Source: Berberis thunbergii (Eukaryota; Streptophyta; Magnoliopsida; Ranunculales; Berberidaceae). Taken from it: a stretch of DNA of 64,000 nt. Both the position numbers and the translations under genes were made by a program. Where the stretch lies: positions 114,168 through 178,167 of the forward strand of contig QNQO01010749.1 in the NCBI GenBank assembly GCA_003290165.1, in the 5' to 3' direction. Position 1 is the first letter of the stretch. Each line of letters starts with the position of its first letter. Under the pieces are notes generated by a model that saw nothing but the letters and a program-made list of their open reading frames with translations, was not told the DNA's origin and did not search any database. Below, piece after piece: positions 56,915-64,000 of this stretch.

Positions 56915-58253
56915 ATGTCATTAAGGATGGGGAGTAGAAGTGAAACAAACAATGGAGGAGATGCGGACATTGTCGAGACCATTAACCTCTCAAAACAAAC
57001 AAACACACCGTCTCTCAAAACAAGGCTCAACGATGTTGCTCCAGTAACCTCTGATCGTTGTATCTACAGAGTTTCCAGACCATTGCGTGAAGTCAAACCA
57101 GAAGCATACATGCCAAAACTAGTCTCGATAGGGCCTTTCCACCGTGGCTCACCAAGACTACAACCCATGGAAGTTCATAAATTACGATATCTACAAGATT
57201 TTCTCAAGAGAGATCCAGAAAAAACGATAGAGTTTTATATTGAAAATTTGAAAGGATGGGAAGAAAAAGCTCGCCAGCATTACGATGAACACATTAGCCT
57301 CACAAGTGATGAATTTGTGGAGATGCTCTTAATTGATGGTTGCTTCATCATCGAGTTCATTTTAAGGTTATGGGGACCACGGGTCGAGACTGACTTTTTA
57401 TGGACTGCTGAATCGATGAAATCACATTTGAAGAATGATATGCGTTTATTGGAAAATCAGCTTCCATTTTTCATCATAGAATGTTTATTTGACCTACTCA
57501 TCAAAGACCTGATGGACAACTATATGAGGATTTATCTTTCCTTGATCTGACTATTCATGGTCTTTTAATTGGTGAATTGAGCGAAGGTCAAGATGATTTC
57601 CTTACCAAGGATCCCAATTACAAAGTAAAACACTTTGTTGATTTAATACGACAAAGTTATGTCCCCTCATTTGAAAGGGAGTCACCCAAGAAGAATCAGA
57701 AATCCAAATTTATACCTAGTGCAATAGAGCTCCATGAGGCTGGAGTCAAGTTTTGAAAAGAGTAACCAGAAATGTTTTTTAGACGTGAAGTTTAGCAAGA
57801 TTAGTGGAGTGTTTAGTATCCCAACTCTCTCCATTGGAGATGGGACTGAACCCCTCTTCAGAAATCTTATGGCTTTGGACTTTTTTCACAAGTATGAAGA
57901 CAATTATGTAACTGATTATATCACTCTCATGGATAATCTTATAAACACTTCACAAGATGTTGCGTTACTTCGAAAGAGTGGAATCATCGATCATTGGTTA
58001 GGTGATGATGAAGAGGTGTCAAGTGTCTTCAATAAGCTCTGTACTGGGGTATTTACTCGTCGTGCTACATTCTACTATGCATGTCTCTGTGGAGAAGTAA
58101 ATGAGTATTATGAGAAACCGTGGCATGTGTGGAGGGCAAAGCTGAAAAGAGACTATTTCAGCACACCATGGTCGACTCTATCCTTCCGTTGCTGCTTTTA
58201 TACTTCTTATTTGTACAATGGCGCAAACTGTTTTTTCTGTTGTATTTCATTGA
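56915..58253 (+). pseudogene. DUF247 family gene, frameshifted
   Basis: DUF247 proteins are a large plant family of unknown biochemical role with a C-terminal membrane anchor. The start MSLRMGSRSETNN at 56915 follows a plausible acceptor (TTGCAG). The body shows family blocks: CIYRVSRPLREV, YMPKLVSIGPFHRG, LLIDGCFIIEFIL, MRLLENQLPFFIIE, then IPTLSIGDGTEPLFRNLMALD and YVTDYITLMDNLI. The frame breaks at about 57530, at the T-run 57751-57754 (one T more than the copy near 63908), and again near 58170, after which a hydrophobic tail (VAAFILLICTMAQTVFSVV) ends at 58253. Three breaks make it a pseudogene unless assembly errors are responsible. Confidence 0.85.
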
Positions 58254-59090
58254 CAAAATTGAATATGCTTTTATAGTAAAGCTGGTATGAATGTATGTAT
58301 TATTAATGTATGTTTTCTCAAAATGCATTTCTCGAAGGCCTGCAATAAAGAAATTTCTATTGTTGGACATTTCTTCAACCCGTATCAAGTGTGCCGATGT
58401 TCAAAACAGGAGCAATGAAGAACAGCATTGGCCATTGAGTATTGAAGTGAACATCAAACACACCATATAAATTTATCCTTAGCAGACTGAACAATTGTTT
58501 CTGTATATATTTGTTCAAATACTGACAACACATCAAGAGAGATTTCAAGGGGAGCAAGCTTTGCTTCAATTCCTTCACAGGAAGATTATAGATTAGAATA
58601 ATTTACTCAATTTTATTTTGGTTACAGTTATTTATTGAAATTGTTCGTGTCTGTAAACATTAGTTTTCAAGCTTTCAAACTCCGGTAGTCTTTCTAAGGC
58701 AACCAATCGGACTAACTCGGGGAAGAATCACTCTAGTGCCTATGCCTAGGGGAGTCTAGCTTATTTTGCTTAGCTTCAGTTTGAGAGATGCCACAATTTC
58801 TACACTGTCTATTAACATTGCAGTGTGAATGCAAAGTGGCGGTGTGTATGCTTCTTCATTTAATGCACGTAATTGTTGTTTCCCAATAAACAAAAGCAAC
58901 TTAAGATGATACATTATGTTTTACGGTCTTGGGATTCTCAAATGAACCATTGCTTTACTTAATTGTACATGACAAAGAATCGTTTTATCTTTAGAGATGA
59001 GAAACTGCAGTCAGGTCCAGATGATAGAGGGGTCATCGAATCATTCTAAAAGGATATATGACTTTTGCCACTGCAGGAAAACTATACGTA
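58254..59090. other. Spacer between DUF247 remnants
   Basis: AT-rich, no supported gene. Probably contains the 3' flank of the upstream unit. Confidence 0.35.
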
Positions 59091-59996
59091 TCATGAAAAA
59101 TGTGGCTTGTGCTGTGTGTTGTAAGTTAACCTCTCTGAGTGTTGCATCTATAGAGTTCCCAGAACATTACGTGCATTGAATTGAATGAAGAAGCAAACAC
59201 AGTGCAACTAGTCTCAATAGGGCCTTACCACTTAGAACACCCAGACTGCAATCCATGCATGGAAGACAAAATTAAATATCTAGAAAAATATCCTCAACAG
59301 AGAACCGAAAAAGACCATGGAATTTTATGTTGAGTAGTTAAGAAAGATTGGAACAACAAGCTTACCAATGTTTTTTTTTTTTTTTTTGAAAGGCAAAGTT
59401 GAAAACTTACAAGTAATGAATATGTTGAAATGATGGTGATCGATGGTTGTTTCATCATGAGTTAATGTTCATAAATTGTGGCATACGTGACAAAAATGAC
59501 TTCAGAGGCCCAATTTCCATGGAAACATATCTTAAAAATGATATGCAATTTATGGAAATCGGCTTCCATATTTTGTTATAGACAATTAATTTATACAAGT
59601 TGATCAACTATGACGATTCCGGTAATAAAAAATGTTTTGCCTGTTCTTTCCTTGACCTTGCATCTACTTTTTCCTATTTCAACTAAAGAAAGGCCAACCA
59701 CATGATGTATTCCACTTATTTCTGTTGATGCCGAAACTGAACTCAATAAGGCTGGAGTAGCATTTCAGGTGGTTGATAACGTACAGTTGTTTTTAGACAT
59801 TCAATTTACAGCCGAAGGACTGCTGAGTATTCCACTTATTTCTGTTGATGCCAACACTGAGCTTCTCCTACGAAATTTCATGGCTTTTGAGTACTTCAAT
59901 GATGATACATTCTACGTAACTGACTATGCCTATCTCATGGATCCCCTTGTATATACTGTCCTTTGTTGTATAGACTGTGCTATCAACCCAAACTAA
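59090..59996 (+). pseudogene. Second DUF247 remnant, heavily decayed
   Basis: Recognisable scraps in order: SVASIEFPEHYVH (about 59138-59178), corresponding to the IYRVPRTLR block; VSIGPYH-like sequence near 59210-59230; YLKNDMQFME near 59530-59560; and an open end piece 59769-59996 with LDIQFTAEGLLSIPLISVDANTELLLRNFMAFE. A T19 run with a reversed retroposon-like tail interrupts it at about 59372. A block of about 35 bases (TATTCCACTTATTTCTGTTG and on) is duplicated at 59708 and 59828. Confidence 0.7.
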
Positions 59997-61850
59997 ATGA
60001 AGTTTGAAGTATATACAATACTTGTACATGTCTGTCAAGTCCAAGCCGAATCATACAAAAACACATTGTTTATAGACTAAATTCAAGTTAATCAAATTGA
60101 AGTTGATGTTTCTCTAGCCATGTTTGTATGTGATATTCCCACTTTAGCATGGATGGCGGAGAAGTTCTCCTTTATATGAAACAGAAACATGTATGTTTAA
60201 CACGAGGTGGTGCATACGGGTGTGGTATAGTCCAAGCCTCCAAGGTGATTAATTTTAATTTACTGAAATTGACTAATTTTTTTAAGACCACTAATGTATG
60301 GATCTATCTGTCATAATTGATGAATTTTAGCTTCATTTAGATATTACATTTATTGTCTTCTAATAATTTCGTGCAGGATGACAAGTTTACAAACATTTCT
60401 ACAGGTCGGACTTGCATAGAGTAAGTATGGGTAAGGTAAATAATTACTAAAGTAGGATATGAATTTAAACATTAGATATTTGCCTCATGGGAACTACATG
60501 TTTTCATACCAGCTAAATTGCTTACTCAAGTGGGCATTTACTTCTTGGGTACATTCCTTTGGGAATAGCCGATTAATGCTATTTCAAGACTTGTAGGTTT
60601 CAATTGAGATTAAAGGACTTCGTTTCGTGAGGAGTGGTCCTTGCTAAAGAGTTGCACCTCGGGAGTATTTTTTTCATTTTCATAGGTGATTGTTTTATTC
60701 TATTATAATAGAACGAATAACAATTTGTTTCATTGAGGAAGAATTATGTTCTTGGTTAGTTAAATTTTGATAGAATTGGATCCACAAGATTTCAACATTC
60801 GTTTCTTTAATTTTAGTGACCTATTAGAGTTGGGTTTTTTTTGTCACGGTAAATTGTGCAACTGATTATTTCTCATTGATTCAACGGTAAATTTCGATAT
60901 TGATGGGTTTCAAGCCCAGGAATTTGGAAAAATTGATTATCGCATATTAGGATTTCAGTTTTTCTAAAACGCCGATGCATGACAATAAGTGTCCATAGGC
61001 GAGTTTCCTGGTGTTGTCACACATTGTAACATACCCAACCTATCCCAAATCACGAGGGTTTCATTTCTAGTCTAGGAAAAGTCTGAAAAGGTATAAATCA
61101 TCTCTCGATAATGTCCTAGATACAACTTTCAAACTCACATACCAAAAACACATCATATCTCTACAAACATTTACTAAACATGTTATTTTTCTCCACAATT
61201 TCAGCCAAATAGTATGCACGGTCATCTCATCAACTTTGTTAAACATTTTTGCTTCCAAAACCTCGAGTGCTTCAGCTTCCATCTGAAGTTCACTTAAGTT
61301 CTCAATTGACACGGAAACTTGATTTTACGACATTTTATTAATTTGATTTGTAGTTCCATATCTGTAGTTTTTTGGCATCAATTTCAGATGAATATCAAAG
61401 TACAACAACAAAACCTCGATCATAGAGATGCTATATAAAATTCTGAAGCCCCTAGCTAGTTTTTCAAGTCCCAGCTGAACTAGTCCCATCTGGACCCACA
61501 ATCTAGTTCTTTGCTTGATGACCCAAGCAAGGTGTAAAGAAGAAGGTTCCTGGTTCCTTTTTAACCCAGAATTGGAGCAAGGTATAAAGCTGTTTTCTTT
61601 TTTCTGGTTTGCACAGGAGGGATTGTGAGCTCAGTCTTGGACAAAAGAAAATGTCAATCAAATTTAAGATACACTTTTAATTCCGGCAATATATATGTTC
61701 CACGAATTTATGTACATATTTTGAGCTGGACTGAGCTGTGTATCTCTACCTTAAACTACTATACATATGCCAGTGCTTAAATGCATTCTTATTGTATACA
61801 TAGCTAGACTGGTTCATTTAATAAATATTTTAAATTTAATTAAAATAAAA
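59997..61850. other. Intergenic DNA, no gene identified
   Basis: No convincing exons. A minus-strand frame at 61067-61312 (LQMEAEALEVLEAKMF) has no family I recognise and no supporting splice context. Confidence 0.35.
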
Positions 61851-61879
61851 TTTTTGTAAAAAAATATTCCCAAACTATT

Positions 61880-62261
61880 AAACTGAACTTTAAGCGCGAC
61901 AAAAATTTTCGTCGCACAAAAATAGATCGAAAGGGTGCGTCACTATTTGAGCTAAACCGTCGAAGTTTAACGCGACGAAATAATTAATCACGTAAGTAAC
62001 TTTGCACGACAAATTGTTATGTTTCTTGCGTCAAAATTAACATCGCGCAAAACAGTATTACACGACGAACCCTTCTTGCGACGAACTTTTCTTTCGTTGT
62101 TCAAAAGGACTCTGAAATGACGAAGGTATTTTTCGTCGTACAGACCTTTGCGAGACAGAGTTATGGCGACGACTTTCACGCAACAAATATTTAGTTGCCC
62201 AATTAAATGTTGTTATAGCGACGAATTTGCCTACGTCGCTTAAGGTTTTTTTTTTGTAGTG
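61880..62261 (-). mobile_element. CACTA-like terminal fragment
   Basis: The right end, read on the minus strand, is CACTACAAAAAAAAAACC, typical of CACTA-type termini. Inside it, CGTCGC/GCGACG words recur in both orientations over about 380 bp, as in CACTA subterminal regions. No left terminus or coding part is visible. Confidence 0.45.
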
Positions 62262-63240
62262 ACGTTATGTATGTGTTTTGTGGCATGCCTATGTGCATTC
62301 ACTGAGAGCTGTGTACATGTATCTGTATGATGTATTGAAGGATTCACAATTTATCGTTAGACTACTGTACATACAAGTACCAATTAATGGTAAAAAAAAA
62401 AAAAAAAAAGTCCCAAATATACATTCGATTTATATCGAGATTTCTAAATCAGCTAAGGCAATCCAAAGAAGAACCAAATGAGCAAAACTTTATCATATGA
62501 CCCTTGTTCTCTCACTTAAATTTCTTTGTTAAATTAAAACTTCAAATCTGAGTGAGTATATATATATATATTTGGAAAGTGAGCTGGGGTTTTTATGATC
62601 TCCGAACCTTATATTAATTAAAAAAGGTTGATGATAGAGTTTACAATCATTCATACGTTCACTCGGTTCATCATCTACAAAGCAATAAACTTGCTTCAAA
62701 GCTTCAACAAAGACAAGAATAAGAGATGGAAGAAAGAACCGTGAGTATATATTCTTACAATAATGTGAATGCAAAGTATAATTTAATTAGGGTATATATT
62801 CTTCCCTTCTTGAACTCATTGTGCATTACTGCTAAAGCAAGAAAAGTATCTGTATCTATATATACCCATTTGTTTTTGCTTATTTAGTTAGTCTCCAAAC
62901 TGAGTCAGAGACTTCACATCTTTCATTTGGAATTTATTTAAGTCATTTCTTGCCAACATATTTAGGTGAGTTCATCCTGCAATTCAAGATCATTCATTTC
63001 TACATGCATAATAAAAATATATATTTGTTATATATCCTCTCTACATGGGATCGATTGAGTTTGATTTGGTTATGTTTTATATGCCTGTAGATCCCTATTT
63101 TTTATTGCTCCCTGTTGGACTCTTGTGAATATAACAGATACAAAACATGCCATAATATTAGCACATGATATGTCAAGTCTAAGCTGAGTAATACAAAAAC
63201 AACAATGAAGTCAATTATCCATAGATTACATTTAGAGTAA
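62262..63240. other. Intergenic DNA, no gene seen
   Basis: AT-rich, with an A19 run at 62391-62409 and a (TA)n tract near 62559. Confidence 0.35.
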
Positions 63241-63249
63241 CATTTGGAT

Positions 63250-63505
63250 TGCTATAATAATAATGTGATTCATTCATTGTAATCACCTTATGTATATAGT
63301 GTTTTTTAATTAATATCTTGAGTTTTATCAATTAATAATTTATTTATTTTTTTGAAAAACAAGAATGGTTTTAAAGACCCCTTAACCTGTATAACAGGAG
63401 AGAGGATTCGATGATTACAAGCCTAAACAATGTACCATACAAAGTCAAAATATCAATTAATAATTACAACAGGGTGATGGCTTTTACAGAGTACCATACA
63501 TAAAA
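63250..63505 (+). repeat. DUF247-unit upstream repeat, copy C
   Basis: Third copy of the sequence seen at 43060-43255 and 45187-45390, here split by a 110-bp retroposed insertion at 63341-63450. Confidence 0.65.
63326..63465 (-). mobile_element. Short retroposon with 15-bp target duplication
   Basis: TATCAATTAATAATT occurs at 63326-63340 and again at 63451-63465, flanking 110 bp that start with a T-rich run (TATTTATTTTTTTG). This is what a short SINE or truncated LINE inserted in reverse orientation would leave. The two other copies of this host repeat lack the insert. Confidence 0.75.
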
Positions 63506-63641
63506 AAAAATTTAATGTACGAAAAAAGAACATTTTTATTTTTATTTTTAGAACTACTTAAAAATTAATATATCAGTATATCTATTTTTATAGTAGCTTT
63601 GTAATTAGTTCAATGCATATTAATGGTGTTACATGATTTCA

Positions 63642-64000
63642 TTAAGGATGGGAAGTAGAAGTGAAACAGACAATGGAGGAGATGCGGACATTGTCGACAT
63701 TGGCATTTATCTTTCCTTGATCTGACTATTGATTATTTTTTTTTTAATGATTTCCATACAAAGGATCCAAATTACAAAGTAAAACACATTGTTGATTTAA
63801 TACGACAAAGTTATGTCCCCTCATCACTTGAAAGGATGTCACCCACGGAAATGAGAAATTCAAATTTACACCTAGTGCAACAGAGCTCCATGAGGCTGGA
63901 GTCAAGTTTGAAGAGAGTAGCCAGAATTTTTTTTAGACGTGAGGTTTACTAATGGAGTTTTGAGTATCCCAACTCTCTTCATTGGAGATGGGACTGAAAG
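63642..64000 (+). pseudogene. Third DUF247 remnant, cut by the window edge
   Basis: Starts like the unit at 56915 (MGSRSETDNGGDADIVD), then skips directly to the block that corresponds to about 57530 there, so roughly 570 bases of coding DNA are missing. It continues with VKHIVDLIRQSYVPS, then HEAGVKFEES and VLSIPTLFIGDGTE, with frame breaks. It runs off the right end. Confidence 0.75.

Noticed and set aside
58254..58600. Minus-strand frames near the DUF247 pseudogene (for example 58375-58578)
   Set aside because: Short, AT-driven frames with no splice context or recognised motif.

Overview
The window looks like chromosomal DNA from a eudicot plant. The evidence is a 14-exon primary-wall cellulose synthase gene with short AT-rich introns, DUF247 gene remnants, a plant pararetrovirus of florendovirus type, and plant LTR retrotransposons, LINE, MULE and hAT-like debris in the intergenic and intronic space. 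There are no bacterial features, no CRISPR array and no RNA gene that I could recognise.

Layout. 1-1500: a hAT-like non-autonomous element (about 100-1130). 1505-4375: a Copia retrotransposon whose two LTRs face each other. 4805-15950, minus strand: a spliced gene with seven coding exons and two probable 5' UTR exons. Its predicted protein resembles the N-terminal half of the plant snRNA-activating complex subunit SNAP50/SRD2. Its introns hold two LINE fragments, and its roughly 6-kb 5' UTR intron holds a chromovirus relic with inverted LTR-like arms and a hAT-like insertion. 16436-24922: a Tat-type LTR element with a GTATG target-site duplication, a gag and protease region on the minus strand, an opposite-strand coiled-coil ORF, a 133-bp tandem array, and no visible reverse transcriptase or integrase. 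24930-29760: intergenic DNA with GC-rich hairpin MITEs. 30014-38499: CESA1-clade cellulose synthase, 1081 aa, apparently intact. 39500-42700: MULE transposase remnant. 42700-64000: a region of repeated DUF247 units, all broken or partial, interrupted at 45467-56849 by two endogenous pararetrovirus copies arranged head to head.

Genes that look functional. The CESA gene has every exon phase consistent, all catalytic motifs and the family length. The SNAP50-like gene has seven coding exons that join in frame, but the family's C-terminal domain is not in the window. Either the gene continues past the left edge or it is truncated. The DUF247 genes are disabled here. In the pararetrovirus, ORF1 is broken in both copies, and only ORF2 of the left copy is open throughout.

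Most notable: the inverted viral pair, whose three ends or junctions all lie at the tRNA-Met primer site and which is flanked by a 20-bp duplication; the inverted-LTR Copia; the Tat element with its antisense ORF; the 174-bp in-frame duplication in the SNAP50-like gene; and a cluster of three related hairpin elements upstream of the CESA gene.
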